DNA of 64,000 bases from CAYFYS01 sp965202905 (GCA_965202905.1 OZ241868.1:3038001-3102000), one strand, 5' to 3'. Positions 35,826 to 45,331 are shown, counted from the first letter of the stretch. A program made the numbers and translations. The notes: a model not told the origin generated them from the sequence alone.

Positions 35826-36647
35826 ATGTCCCGGTCCGAAGGGTTGATGGACGGGAAACGGGGGCTGATCATGGGCGTCGCCAATAACCGCTCGATCGCC
35901 TGGGGCATCGCCCGCGCGGTGTCCGGGCACGGGGCGGAGCTGGCGTTTACCTACCAGAACGACGCGCTGATCAAGCGGGTCGGGCCGCTCGCCGAATCGG
36001 TCGGATCGTCGTTCCTGTTGCCCTGCGACGTCTCGGATTCCGGCGGCCTGGACAGGGTCTTCGGGCAGATCGCCGACCGCTGGGGCGGCCTCGACTTCGT
36101 GGTCCATGCCATTGCGTATTCCGACAAGGACGAGCTCAAGGGCCGCTATATCGACACCTCGCCCGAGAACTTCGCGCTGTCGATGAATATTTCCTGTTAC
36201 TCGTTCACCGCGGTCTGCAAGCGCGCATCGGCGCTGCTTCGCGACGGCGGCAGCCTGCTGACGCTCACCTTTTCCGGCGCCGAAAGGGTGATGCCCCACT
36301 ACAACGTCATGGGCGTCGCCAAGGCCGCGCTGGAGGCAAGCGTCAAATACCTCGCCGCCGATCTCGGCCGCGACAATCTCCGGGTCAACGCCATCTCGGC
36401 CGGTCCGATCAAGACCCTTGCCGCCTCGGGCATCGGCGACTTCCGCTACATCTTGAAGTGGAACAAGCTCAACTCCCCGCTCAAGCGCAACGTGACGATC
36501 GACGACGTCGGCGGGGCCGGGCTCTATCTGCTGTCGGACCTCTCGTCCGGCGTGACCGGCGAAGTCCACCATGTCGATTGCGGCTACCATGTGGTCGGGA
36601 TGAAGGCGGTCGACGCACCGGACATCGCCACCGTCCCGGAAGGGTAG
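35826..36647 (+). CDS. fabI: Enoyl-[acyl-carrier-protein] reductase (NADH)
   Basis: Reduces the enoyl-ACP double bond in fatty acid elongation. The 273-residue product has the FabI cofactor motif IMGVANNRSIAWGIA, AIAYSDKDELKG and the catalytic pair in YNVMGVAK (Tyr-x6-Lys, the FabI spacing). The ATG at 35826 follows GAGGG by four bases. Start of a plus-strand pair with aroC. Confidence 0.95.
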   Translation: MSRSEGLMDGKRGLIMGVANNRSIAWGIARAVSGHGAELAFTYQNDALIKRVGPLAESVGSSFLLPCDVSDSGGLDRVFGQIADRWGGLDFVVHAIAYSDKDELKGRYIDTSPENFALSMNISCYSFTAVCKRASALLRDGGSLLTLTFSGAERVMPHYNVMGVAKAALEASVKYLAADLGRDNLRVNAISAGPIKTLAASGIGDFRYILKWNKLNSPLKRNVTIDDVGGAGLYLLSDLSSGVTGEVHHVDCGYHVVGMKAVDAPDIATVPEG

Positions 36648-36680
36648 CGCCGCCCGGGCGGGCAGGCCGGGGGCGCTGCC

Positions 36681-37751
36681 GTGTCGTTCAACACATTCGG
36701 ACGGGTCTTCCGTTTCACCACCTGGGGCGAGAGCCACGGTCCGGCGATCGGTTGCGTGATCGACGGAACGCCGCCGGGCATCGCCCTGGAAGCAGCCGAA
36801 ATCCAGATCTGGCTCGACAAGCGCAAGCCGGGCCAAAGCAGGTTTGTCACCCAGCGGCGCGAGCCCGATACGGTGGAGATCCTCTCGGGCGTCTTCGAGG
36901 GACGGACCACCGGCACGCCGATCTCGCTCCTGATTCGCAATCAGGACGCCCGCAGCAGGGACTACGCCGACATCAAGGACAAGTTCCGGCCGGGCCACGC
37001 CGATTACGCCTACCAGGCCAAGTACGGCGTCCGCGATTACCGCGGCGGCGGCCGGGCCTCGGCGCGCGAGACCGCAAGCCGCGTGGCCGCCGGCGCCGTC
37101 GCTCGCAAGATCCTGGGCCGGCGGGTGCGCATCCGCGCAGCCATGGTCCAGATGGGCGCCCACGCCATCGACCGCGCGCGCTGGGACTGGAAGACCGTCG
37201 AGGCCAACCCGTTCTGGTGCCCCGACGCCGGGGCAGCGGAAGACTGGGCGGCGCGGCTGGAGGAGGTTCGACGCACCGGCTCGTCGCTCGGCGCGGTGAT
37301 CGAGGTGGTGGCCAGCGGTGTCCGCGCCGGGCTCGGCGCGCCGGTCTACGGCAAGATCGATGCCGATCTGGCGGCGGCGATGATGGGCATCAACGCGGTC
37401 AAAGGCGTGGAAATCGGCGCCGGCTTCGCCGCGGCCGGCCTGTCGGGGGAGGGAAACGCCGACGAGATGCGGATGCGGTCCGGCAAGCCCGCGTTCCTGT
37501 CCAACCATACCGGCGGCATCCTGGGCGGGATCTCGACCGGCCAGGAGATCCGCGTCCGCTTCGCGGTCAAGCCGACGAGTTCGATCCTGACCCCGCGCCG
37601 GACCGTCACCACCGGGGGCCGGAACGCCGAGATCGCCACCCGCGGCCGGCACGACCCCTGCGTCGGCATCCGCGCGGTGCCGGTGGGCGAGGCGATGATG
37701 GCCTGCGTCCTGGCCGACCACCTGCTGCTCCACCGCGCCCAGTGCGGCTAA
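36681..37751 (+). CDS. aroC: Chorismate synthase
   Basis: Last step of the shikimate pathway, converting EPSP to chorismate with reduced FMN. The 356-residue protein starts (GTG) MSFNTFGRVFRFTTWGESHG and has RRQEPDTVEI-like and YRGGGRASARETASRVAAGA segments and SNHTGGILGGISTGQ, the family signatures. fabI-aroC adjacency is common in alphaproteobacteria. Convergent with tlyA. Confidence 0.95.
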   Translation: MSFNTFGRVFRFTTWGESHGPAIGCVIDGTPPGIALEAAEIQIWLDKRKPGQSRFVTQRREPDTVEILSGVFEGRTTGTPISLLIRNQDARSRDYADIKDKFRPGHADYAYQAKYGVRDYRGGGRASARETASRVAAGAVARKILGRRVRIRAAMVQMGAHAIDRARWDWKTVEANPFWCPDAGAAEDWAARLEEVRRTGSSLGAVIEVVASGVRAGLGAPVYGKIDADLAAAMMGINAVKGVEIGAGFAAAGLSGEGNADEMRMRSGKPAFLSNHTGGILGGISTGQEIRVRFAVKPTSSILTPRRTVTTGGRNAEIATRGRHDPCVGIRAVPVGEAMMACVLADHLLLHRAQCG

Positions 37752-37791
37752 CCCAGGCTGCGTTTCGCAGGTCGGCCCGCCACCCGATCCC

Positions 37792-37890
37792 CTATTCGCG
37801 CTGGCGACGAATCGCGACCGGCGTGTGCTGCCCTGACTTCGCGAGATCGCCGGGCGCGGCGATTCCGCCCGCGACGGTTTCCGCGTTCAT
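37792..37890 (-). CDS. Very short ORF overlapping the tlyA stop
   Basis: An ATG overlapping the tlyA stop codon (ATGA) opens a 32-residue frame, MNAETVAGGIAAPGDL and onwards, ending at 37792. In related genomes tlyA is usually followed by another gene in this way, so it may be the truncated start of a lost gene. No homology recognised. Confidence 0.2.
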   Translation of the reverse strand: MNAETVAGGIAAPGDLAKSGQHTPVAIRRQRE

Positions 37891-38663
37891 GCCTTGCGTC
37901 CGGCGACCAGCCACTCGCGGTTTCCTTCCGCGCCGGCGATCGGACTTTCGGTGAGCCCGAGAACGCGCCAGCCGGGCCGACCGCCGAGCCAGGCGGCGAT
38001 CCGCTCGCAAGCCGCGGCGCGCGCGGCCTCGTTGCGGACGATGCCGCCCTTGCCGACATCGCCTCTGCCGACCTCGAACTGGGGCTTGATGAGGGCGATC
38101 AGATGGGCGCTCGGCACGGCGAGGTCGAGCGCGGGCGGCAGGGCAAGCTCGATCCCGATGAAGCTGACGTCGCAGGTGACGATGCCCGGCGGCTCGGGGA
38201 TGTGCTCCGCGCTCAGATGACGCGCGTTGAGACGCTCCAGCACGACGACGCGCGGGTCCCGGCGCAGCCGCCAGTCGAGCTGGCCGCGGCCGACATCGAC
38301 CGCATAGACCCGGGCCGCGCCGTGGGCGAGCAGCACGTCGGTGAACCCGCCGGTCGAAGCGCCGATATCGAGCCCGACGCGGCCGCTGACATCGATCGCG
38401 AAGCGCTCGATCGCATGTGCCAGCTTCAGGCCGCCGCGCGAAGCCCAGCGATGGGCCGGCCCGCGCACTTCGAGCGCGATGTCGGCAGGCACCGAATGGC
38501 CCGGCTTATCGAGCCGGAGGTCGGCGGAGAACACCTTGCCGGCGCGGATCAGGGCCTGCGCCTGGCTCCGGGTCGGCGCAAGCCCGCGCTCCTCGACGAG
38601 AGAATCCAGACGCTGCTTGGCGCCCTTGCGCCTAGGCCTGCTTGGGTTCCGCGGCGGCGTCAT
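37887..38663 (-). CDS. tlyA: TlyA family rRNA (cytidine-2'-O)-methyltransferase
   Basis: The 258-residue product has an N-terminal S4 RNA-binding domain (RLDSLVEERGLAPTRSQAQ with LIRAGKVFSAD) and a Rossmann methyltransferase domain with GLDIGASTGGFTDVLL and VTCDVSFIGIELALP. TlyA proteins 2'-O-methylate 16S and 23S rRNA; some also have haemolysin annotations that are historical. Its start overlaps the dxs end by 32 bases, so it is the last gene of the isoprenoid operon. Confidence 0.92.
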   Translation of the reverse strand: MTPPRNPSRPRRKGAKQRLDSLVEERGLAPTRSQAQALIRAGKVFSADLRLDKPGHSVPADIALEVRGPAHRWASRGGLKLAHAIERFAIDVSGRVGLDIGASTGGFTDVLLAHGAARVYAVDVGRGQLDWRLRRDPRVVVLERLNARHLSAEHIPEPPGIVTCDVSFIGIELALPPALDLAVPSAHLIALIKPQFEVGRGDVGKGGIVRNEAARAAACERIAAWLGGRPGWRVLGLTESPIAGAEGNREWLVAGRKA

Positions 38664-40554
38664 CGGCCCGCCCCAGCGCTTCGAGCGCGGTCGCCAGGAT
38701 GTGGCGCGCCTGCAGGCCGGCGATATCGTATTGGAGCTGCGGCTTGTCGTGGTCGAGGAAAAGATCGGGCAGGACCATCGGCCGGATCTTGAGCCCGCGG
38801 TCGAGCACGCCGTTGACCGCGAGAAAATGTAGCACCTGCGTACTGAACCCGCCGATCGAGCCTTCCTCGATAGTGATCAGAATCTCGTGCTCCCGGGCGA
38901 GCCGCAGCGTCAGTTCCCCGTCGAGCGGCTTGGCGAAGCGGGCGTCGGCAACCGTCGTCGACAGTCCGCGGCGGGTCAGCTCGTCGGCGGCGGCCATCGC
39001 TTCCTGAAGACGGGCGCCGTAGGACAGGATCGCCACCGCGGCGCCTTCGCGCAGCACGCGGCCCTTGCCGATCGGCAGGACCTCGCCGCGCTCGGGCATC
39101 GCCACCCCGAAGCCGTCGCCGCGCGGATAGCGAAAGGCCGACGGCCGGTCGTCGATCGCCGCCGCCGTTCGGATCATGTGGACCAGCTCCGCCTCGTCGG
39201 CAGCGGCCATAAGCACGAACCCGGGCAGGCAGCCGAGATAGGCGATGTCGAAAGCGCCGGCGTGGGTCTGCCCGTCCGCCCCGACCAGCCCGGCGCGGTC
39301 CATCGCGAAGCGGACCGGCAGGGACTGAATGGCCACGTCGTGGACGATCTGGTCGTAGGCGCGCTGGAGGAAGGTCGAATAGATCGCGGCGAACGGCTTC
39401 ATCCCGTCCGCGGCGAGCCCGGCGGCAAACGTCACCGCATGCTGTTCGGCAAGCCCGACATCGAAGGACCGGTCCGGATAAGCCTTCTGAAACGCATCCA
39501 CCCCGGTGCCGGAGGGCATGGCCGCGGTGATCGCGCAGATTCGCTCGTCCTCGGCCGCCTCGGCCAGCAGGCTCTGGGCGAAGACCTTGGTGAAGGACGG
39601 GATGTTGGTCTTGGGCTTGTCCTGAGCGCCGGTGAAAACGTCGAATTTGGAGACGCCGTGGTACTTGTCGGTGGATTGCTCGGCCGGCGCATAGCCCTTG
39701 CCCTTCTGGGTGACGATGTGGACCAGGATCGGCCCCGATGCAGCATCGTCGCGCGCGTTCTTCAGGATCGGCAGCAGGTGGTCGAGATTATGGCCGTCGA
39801 TCGGCCCGACATAGTAGAAGCCGAGCTCCTCGAACAGCGTGCCGCCGGTCACCAGGCCGCGGGCATATTCCTCGGCCCGCTTGACCCCGCGCTCGACGGC
39901 GCGGGGAAATCTCTCGGCGACGTGCCGGGCGATGTCGCGCAGCGAGCGATAGCGCTTGGATGAGATCAGCCGCGACAGATAGGCGCTCATCGCGCCGACC
40001 GGCGGGGCGATCGACATGTCGTTGTCGTTGAGGATCACCACCAGCGGCGTGTCCATCGAGCCGGCGTTGTTCATCGCTTCGTAGGCCATGCCGCCGGTCA
40101 GCGCGCCGTCGCCGATCACCGCGATCACCCGGTTCTTGCGCCCCTGCAGGTCGCGCGAAACCGCAAACCCGAGCGCCGCCGAGACCGAAGTCGAGGCGTG
40201 CGCCGCGCCGAACGGGTCGTAGGCGCTCTCCGAGCGCCTGGTGAACCCCGACAGGCCGCCACCCTGGCGCAGGGTGCGGATCCGATCGCGCCGACCGGTC
40301 AGGATCTTGTGCGGATAGCACTGATGGCCGACGTCCCAGATCAGGATGTCGTCGGGGGTGTCGAACAGATTGTGGATCGCGACCGTGAGCTCGACGACAC
40401 CGAGCCCCGCGCCCAGATGGCCGCCGGTGCGCGAGACCGCGTCGATCGTTTCCGCGCGCAGCTCATCGGCCAGCGCCTTCAGCTCCTCCACGGAAAAGCC
40501 GCGCAGCTCGTCCGGCCAACTAACGCGATCCAGGTGCGGGGTCTCGACGCTCAT
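38632..40554 (-). CDS. dxs: 1-deoxy-D-xylulose-5-phosphate synthase
   Basis: First enzyme of the MEP pathway, joining pyruvate and glyceraldehyde 3-phosphate with thiamine diphosphate. The 640-residue protein shows DVGHQCYPHKILTGRRD, the TPP motif IGDGALTGGMAYEAMNN, and DRAGLVGADGQTHAG in the pyrimidine domain. The ATG at 40554 has GAGGAG five bases upstream; an ATG at 40569 overlapping the ispA stop is an alternative. With IspA beside it and IspH at 7.5 kb, the window holds three isoprenoid steps. Confidence 0.96.
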   Translation of the reverse strand: MSVETPHLDRVSWPDELRGFSVEELKALADELRAETIDAVSRTGGHLGAGLGVVELTVAIHNLFDTPDDILIWDVGHQCYPHKILTGRRDRIRTLRQGGGLSGFTRRSESAYDPFGAAHASTSVSAALGFAVSRDLQGRKNRVIAVIGDGALTGGMAYEAMNNAGSMDTPLVVILNDNDMSIAPPVGAMSAYLSRLISSKRYRSLRDIARHVAERFPRAVERGVKRAEEYARGLVTGGTLFEELGFYYVGPIDGHNLDHLLPILKNARDDAASGPILVHIVTQKGKGYAPAEQSTDKYHGVSKFDVFTGAQDKPKTNIPSFTKVFAQSLLAEAAEDERICAITAAMPSGTGVDAFQKAYPDRSFDVGLAEQHAVTFAAGLAADGMKPFAAIYSTFLQRAYDQIVHDVAIQSLPVRFAMDRAGLVGADGQTHAGAFDIAYLGCLPGFVLMAAADEAELVHMIRTAAAIDDRPSAFRYPRGDGFGVAMPERGEVLPIGKGRVLREGAAVAILSYGARLQEAMAAADELTRRGLSTTVADARFAKPLDGELTLRLAREHEILITIEEGSIGGFSTQVLHFLAVNGVLDRGLKIRPMVLPDLFLDHDKPQLQYDIAGLQARHILATALEALGRADDAAAEPKQA

Positions 40555-40568
40555 AACGGCTCCTCGCA

Positions 40569-41501
40569 TCAGCTTCGGCGCGTCAACACATACTCACCAA
40601 AGGCCCGCAGCGGCCGCGCCCGCCCGCCGAACGCGTCGAGCCGGGCGACCGCGCGCTCGACCAGGGCCGCCGCTTCGCGGCGGGCGCCATCGACACCCAG
40701 CGCCGCGACGAACGTCGCCTTGCCGGCGGCGGCGTCCTTGCCGACCGTTTTCCCAAGCTCGGCCTCGGCGCCGACAACGTCAAGGACATCGTCGATGATC
40801 TGGAAGGTGAGGCCGATGTCATAGCCGAATTCGCGCAAGGCTTGGCGAAGCTTCGCCTCGCCGCCGGCCAGGATCGCGCCGGCCTCGCAGGCGAAAGCGA
40901 TCATCGCGCCGGTCTTCATGCGCTCGAGCCTGGCGATCAACGCATCGTCAACCGCGCTGTGCTCGGCCGTGAGGTCGATCATCTGGCCGCCCACCATGCC
41001 GTCGCCGCCCGCGGCCGCGGCCATCGCGCGCACGAGATCGCAGCGAATGGCGGGGTCCGGGTGGACCCTGGGGTCGGCCGCCAGCTCGAAGGCGAGCGTC
41101 AGCAGCGCATCGCCGGCCAGGATCGCCGTCGCGTCGTCGAAGGCGACATGACAGGACGGCTTGCCGCGCCGCATGTCGTCGTCGTCCATCGCCGGCAAAT
41201 CGTCATGGACCAGCGAGTAGCCGTGGATCATCTCGACGGCCGCGGCCGTCAGCAGCGCGCCGCCGTCCCGGGCGCCGCACAGCCGCGCGCAGGTCCTGAC
41301 CAGAAACGCACGCAGCCGCTTGCCGCCGCCCAGCGTCGCGTAGCGCATGGCCTCGTACAACCTGGCGCCATCTCCGACCGGCCGCGGCAGCTCTGCGTCC
41401 AGAACGGTGTCGAGCGCGGCGGCCGTCTCGGCCATCGACTCGGCCAAGCGGGGTTCGATCAGGACATCACTCAAGTCCGGCAGGCTCCAGGCCGATTGCA
41501 C
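40569..41501 (-). CDS. ispA: Polyprenyl (farnesyl) diphosphate synthase
   Basis: Head-to-tail condensation of IPP with DMAPP/GPP. The 310-residue product has the first Asp-rich motif LVHDDLPAMDDDDMRRG and the second FQIIDDVLDVVG, plus GGKRLRAFLV. The spacing of bulky residues before the first motif suits a short-chain (C15) synthase. The start is uncertain: the GTG at 41501 lies inside xseB, while a TTG at 41474 sits near the xseB stop. Confidence 0.93.
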   Translation of the reverse strand: MQSAWSLPDLSDVLIEPRLAESMAETAAALDTVLDAELPRPVGDGARLYEAMRYATLGGGKRLRAFLVRTCARLCGARDGGALLTAAAVEMIHGYSLVHDDLPAMDDDDMRRGKPSCHVAFDDATAILAGDALLTLAFELAADPRVHPDPAIRCDLVRAMAAAAGGDGMVGGQMIDLTAEHSAVDDALIARLERMKTGAMIAFACEAGAILAGGEAKLRQALREFGYDIGLTFQIIDDVLDVVGAEAELGKTVGKDAAAGKATFVAALGVDGARREAAALVERAVARLDAFGGRARPLRAFGEYVLTRRS

Positions 41502-41742
41502 CGGTATCGTCGAAAGTGATCTTTTCGACCTTGGCCTTGGCCTCCCTCAGCTTGGTCTCGCAATGCTTTTTCAGCGCAATGCCGCGTTCATAAGCGCCGA
41601 TCGCGTCGTCGAGCCTGCCGCCGCCCTCCTCGAGCCGGCGGACGATGGCTTCGAGTTCCGCCAAGGCGTTCTCGAAGGAAAGGCCCGGGATCTCGCTCGC
41701 AAGCGCGCTCGAACCGGCTCCGGCTTCGGCCATTTCAACCAT
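41467..41742 (-). CDS. xseB: Exodeoxyribonuclease VII small subunit
   Basis: A 91-residue helical protein with the core LSFENALAELEAIVRRLEEG and LDDAIGAYERGIALKKHCE, matching XseB. It joins XseA (not in this window) to degrade single-stranded DNA. It overlaps ispA, the usual order in proteobacteria. An internal ATG three codons in (41733) is an equally possible start. Confidence 0.92.
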   Translation of the reverse strand: MVEMAEAGAGSSALASEIPGLSFENALAELEAIVRRLEEGGGRLDDAIGAYERGIALKKHCETKLREAKAKVEKITFDDTGAIGLEPAGLE

Positions 41743-41796
41743 CCGCTGTCACGGGAACCTAACGGGACAAAACCGGCCCGGCAACCCGGTGCCGAC

Positions 41797-42726
41797 TCAC
41801 GCTGCCGCGATCAGCTCCGCGACATGGGCGCCGACGCTTGCCGCAAGCGCTTCGAGGTCGTATCCGCCTTCCAGCGTGGTCACGATCCGGCCCGCGCACA
41901 GTTCATCGGCCAGCGCGCAGAGCCGCCGCGTGATCCAGGCGTAGTCCGCCTCGCGGAGTTGCAGCGAGGCCAGCGGGTCCGCGGCGTGGGCATCGAACCC
42001 GGCCGAGACCAGGATCAGGTCGGGCTTGAAGGCGGCGAGCGCGGGCAGGATTGCCTCCTCCATCCCGGCGCGAAACTCCGCCGGGCCCGAACCGCCGCGC
42101 AGCGGCACGTTGACGATGTTGCCGACGCCGCGCTCCTCGCTCCGGCCGGTGCCGGGGTAGAGCGGGAACTCGTGAGTGGAGGCGAAGAACATGTCGGGGT
42201 CGGTCTCGAACATCGCTTGGGTGCCGTTGCCGTGGTGGACGTCGAAATCGATCACCGCGACCCGGTCCGCCCCGTGGGCGGCGCGGGCGTGGTAGGCCCC
42301 GACCGCGACGTTGTTGAACAGGCAGAACCCCATGCTGCGCAGCGGCTCGGCATGATGGCCGGGCGGGCGGACGGCGCAGAAGGCATTGTGCGCCTCGCAG
42401 GCGAAGACTGCATCGACCGCGGCGACGATCGCGCCGGCGGCCCGGACCGAAGCCTCGCCCGAATCCGGCGAGACGACCGTATCGGGGTCGATCCGCGCAA
42501 GCCCCTCCTCCGGGATGGCCGCCAGCAGCGCTTCGACGAAGGCGGTCGGGTGGGCGCGGGCAAGCTGCGCGGGGCTCGCCGAAGGCGCTTCGCGGCGAAC
42601 CAGCGCCGCGAACGGCTCTGCCTCGAGGGCGCGCATCACCGCAGCGATCCGATCCGGGCGCTCGGGATGGCCCCGACCGGTATCGTGTTTCGCCGAGCTC
42701 TCGTGGTGCAGAAGAAGCGTGGTCAT
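41797..42726 (-). CDS. Histone deacetylase family protein (acetoin utilisation type)
   Basis: A 309-residue zinc-dependent deacylase of the class II HDAC/AcuC-like family. RPPGHHAEPL has the catalytic His pair, FDVHHGNGTQAM holds metal ligands and SAGFDAHAADPL the third ligand. Bacterial members deacetylate acetyl-CoA synthetase, polyamines or other small amides. First gene of the minus-strand run through xseB, ispA, dxs and tlyA. Confidence 0.92.
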   Translation of the reverse strand: MTTLLLHHESSAKHDTGRGHPERPDRIAAVMRALEAEPFAALVRREAPSASPAQLARAHPTAFVEALLAAIPEEGLARIDPDTVVSPDSGEASVRAAGAIVAAVDAVFACEAHNAFCAVRPPGHHAEPLRSMGFCLFNNVAVGAYHARAAHGADRVAVIDFDVHHGNGTQAMFETDPDMFFASTHEFPLYPGTGRSEERGVGNIVNVPLRGGSGPAEFRAGMEEAILPALAAFKPDLILVSAGFDAHAADPLASLQLREADYAWITRRLCALADELCAGRIVTTLEGGYDLEALAASVGAHVAELIAAA

Positions 42727-42878
42727 CCCCGGTCACCCCTGGTCGAACCGGCCGACTATACGCGGCTCACGGCGGCCGGTCGCGGGTCCGACAGGGCGGC
42801 CGCTCCGAATCCCAAGGTCGTAGCCGTCTTCGATCCGATCGGGTCAGAATCGTAACCGCCCGCGCCGTCCTCGTCCCA

Positions 42879-43313
42879 ATGGCGGTCTATGCAGCACCGG
42901 CGGCGGCGCATATGACGAACAAGGCCGTCGAGACGCGCCAAGCGGCCATGCGCACCCTGGGCGGTGCCATGAGCGCGATCAACGCCTATCCCAAGCAGGA
43001 CGAAAGCGCCGCGGCCGAGATCGAGGCCAAGGTGCTGGTCGCCGCGGGTCTTGCCGGCGAGCTTCCGGCGTTGTTTCCCGAGGGTACCGGCAAGGACACT
43101 ACTCGGACTGAAGGTGTCCGGCGCCAACCCCGAGATCTGGACGAGATGGGCCGATTTTTCGGCCGCGGCCGAAAATCTCGGCGCCGAGGCCCGCAAATTC
43201 GCCGGCATCGTCCGCGCCGGCGACAAGGCCGCGATCGGCGCGGTTTCGTCGCCTTCGGCAAATCCGCCTGCGGCGGGCGCCACCGCGCTTTCCGCACCAA
43301 GCGGCCCAAATAG
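42879..43313 (+). pseudogene. Broken cytochrome c' gene
   Basis: Three frames together spell a cytochrome c'. Frame 1 gives the start (MAVYAAPAAAHMTNKAVETR then QAAMRTLGGAMSAINAY and ALFPEGTGKDT). After a shift near 43100 another frame gives LGLKVSGANPEIWTRWADF with AAENLGAEARKFAGIVRAGDK. A third, after a shift near 43243, gives FVAFGKSACGGRHRAFRTK and the stop. The heme site expected as Cys-x2-Cys-His reads CGGRH, so the second heme Cys is lost. Two frameshifts plus loss of the Cys make a functional product unlikely. Confidence 0.85.
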
Positions 43314-43383
43314 CGCGGGTTTCTCCGGGGCTCCGATCGGGCGAACCTCACCGACGCCCGCGCTGGGCCGGACATGCAGCCCG

Positions 43384-44247
43384 CTAAAGCACGTCCAGCG
43401 GGATCTTCAGATAGCGGGTGCCGTTGGGCTCGGCAGGCGGAAATTGGCCGCCGCGGATGTTTACCTGGACGGCCGGCACGATCAACCGCGGCATCGCAAG
43501 CTGCGCATCGCGCTGTTCGCGCACGGCGATATAGTCTTCGCGGCCAATGCCGTCGCGGCAATGGATGTTGTCCCGGCGCTGCTCGGCGACGGTGGTTTCC
43601 CAGGCGACGTCGCGCGTTCCCTGGGCGCCGTAGTCGTGGCACACGAAAAGCTTTGTCTCCGGCGGCAGCGACAGGATCCGGCAAAGCGAGCCGTAGAGCT
43701 GTTCGGCGCAGCCGCCCGGGAAGTCGCACCGCGCGGTCCCCGAATCGGGCATGAACAGGGTATCACCGACGAAGGCCGCATCGCCGAAGACGTAACAGGC
43801 GCATGCTGGCGTATGGCCCGGGGTGTGGATGACCCGGGCCGCGACGCTGCCCAGCGCGAAGGTCTCGCCGTCGGCAAACAGGTGGTCGAACTGCGAGCCG
43901 TCGGCGACGAAGCCATCCTCGACATTGAACAGCGCGCCGAAATGGCGCTGCACGGTGGTCACGCCGGCGCCGATGCCGATCCGCCCGCCGAGCCTCTCGC
44001 GCAGGTAGGGCGCGGCGGTGATGTGATCGGCGTGCACATGGGTCTCGATGATCCATTCGACCGCAAGCCCCGCATCCTCGACCGCCGCGATCAGCCGGTC
44101 GGCCGAGCCCGTGGAGGTCCGACCGGCGTTGGGGTCGAAATCCAGCACCGGGTCGATCACCGCCGCCCGCCCCGAGCCGGGATCGGCCAGGACATAGGAG
44201 ATGGAGTTGGTTGCAGGGTCGAAGAATGCGTCCACTCGTAGAGTCAT
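43384..44247 (-). CDS. MBL-fold hydrolase, persulfide dioxygenase-like
   Basis: A 287-residue metallo-beta-lactamase-fold protein close to the ETHE1/Blh group. THVHADHITAAPYL carries the HxHxDH motif (non-heme iron site), RVIHTPGHTPACACYV the next His, and GDTLFMPDSGTARCDFPGG the bridging Asp. The family oxidises glutathione persulfide to sulfite in sulfide detoxification. Divergent from the DmsC-like gene with about 225 bases between starts; no rhodanese or BigR regulator seen beside it. Confidence 0.88.
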   Translation of the reverse strand: MTLRVDAFFDPATNSISYVLADPGSGRAAVIDPVLDFDPNAGRTSTGSADRLIAAVEDAGLAVEWIIETHVHADHITAAPYLRERLGGRIGIGAGVTTVQRHFGALFNVEDGFVADGSQFDHLFADGETFALGSVAARVIHTPGHTPACACYVFGDAAFVGDTLFMPDSGTARCDFPGGCAEQLYGSLCRILSLPPETKLFVCHDYGAQGTRDVAWETTVAEQRRDNIHCRDGIGREDYIAVREQRDAQLAMPRLIVPAVQVNIRGGQFPPAEPNGTRYLKIPLDVL

Positions 44248-44473
44248 GGCGTTCCCTGGGCCAAACCAGTCGCGAAGGGGAAAATATTACTGCAGATTCC
44301 CCGTCCGTTGGATTCGCGAATTCCACGCCCACGGCGAATTGACCGTTGCGGGCGGGCGGCCTATTCGTTGGCGGTCCGTGGACGCAGGCGCCGCCGCCCC
44401 GGACCCGGACACCCGGACCGGGCAGGCGTGGCGCGCGGGCGCGGCGGCCGCCCGTCACGCCAGGAGACGATTC

Positions 44474-45331
44474 GTGCGCCCGGCCTTTTCGGTGGTCATC
44501 TTCACGGTCGCGGCAGGCGCGGGCTACGGTCTGCTGGCCATGCTGGGCCTCCTGGCCGGGAGCGGCGTGCTGCCGTCCGGTCGTTGGTTCGCGGCCCTCG
44601 CACTTACGCTCGCGCTCGGGGCGGTGAGCTTCGGTCTGCGGTCGGCAACAGTCGATCCGGACCGCGCGGAAGCGGCGATCGGGGATCTCTCGCAATGGCG
44701 CACGAGCTGGCCCTCGCGCATCGGCGTGCTGGCCGCGGCGACCTGCGCGCCGGCGCTCCCGTTCGCCGTCGGCTGGGTGTTCTACGGCCAGACCGAGGGG
44801 ATCTTCCGGCTGTTCGGGCTGGCGACCGCTCTGTTCAGCGGGCTGACGGTCTACGCGATCGGCATGGCCTGCGCCACGCGCGCGCCGATCGACGCCTGGT
44901 GCAACCGCTGGGTCGTCCCGAACCATCTGGCGCAGGCGCTGCTCACCGCGACGCTATGGCTGAATGCGCTGGTCATCCTGTTCGGCCGGCCGAGCCCCGA
45001 TGTCTCCATGGTCACGGTGCTGGCACTGTTTGTCGCCTTTTACCTGAAACGCAAGTACTGGCGGTTCATCGATCTCGCCGATGACCGGACGATCTCCGCG
45101 GCCGGTGCGGCGGGCTCCCGCATCGCGCGCGCGGATGCGGTCCGGCTCCGGCGCTACGCCTTCGTCTTCCTGTTCGCCCTGCCGCTGATCCTCTCGCTGG
45201 TCGGGATGGAACGGACGGCGTGGGTCGCGGGTGCAACCGGTCTGCTCGCGGCGGTCAGCGCGAGCATCGGTCTCATGATAGAGCGCTGGCTGTTCTTCGC
45301 CGAAGCCCGGCCTCCGCCCCGGTTGACCTGA
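44474..45331 (+). CDS. DmsC/YnfH-type membrane anchor subunit
   Basis: A 285-residue membrane protein with about eight hydrophobic helices. It starts RPAFSVVIFTVAAGAGYGLL, as in the DMSO reductase anchor family that ties a molybdoenzyme to the quinol pool. GTG start with AGGAGA six bases upstream. No catalytic (DmsA) or Fe-S (DmsB) gene is adjacent, so it is an orphan or its partners lie elsewhere. The molybdenum cofactor genes at 26-29 kb would be needed by such an enzyme. Confidence 0.78.
   Translation: MRPAFSVVIFTVAAGAGYGLLAMLGLLAGSGVLPSGRWFAALALTLALGAVSFGLRSATVDPDRAEAAIGDLSQWRTSWPSRIGVLAAATCAPALPFAVGWVFYGQTEGIFRLFGLATALFSGLTVYAIGMACATRAPIDAWCNRWVVPNHLAQALLTATLWLNALVILFGRPSPDVSMVTVLALFVAFYLKRKYWRFIDLADDRTISAAGAAGSRIARADAVRLRRYAFVFLFALPLILSLVGMERTAWVAGATGLLAAVSASIGLMIERWLFFAEARPPPRLT

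Noticed and set aside
35733..37733. Open frame of 666 codons on the minus strand opposite fabI and aroC
   Set aside because: Shadow of two well-supported genes; no motifs and no plausible start.
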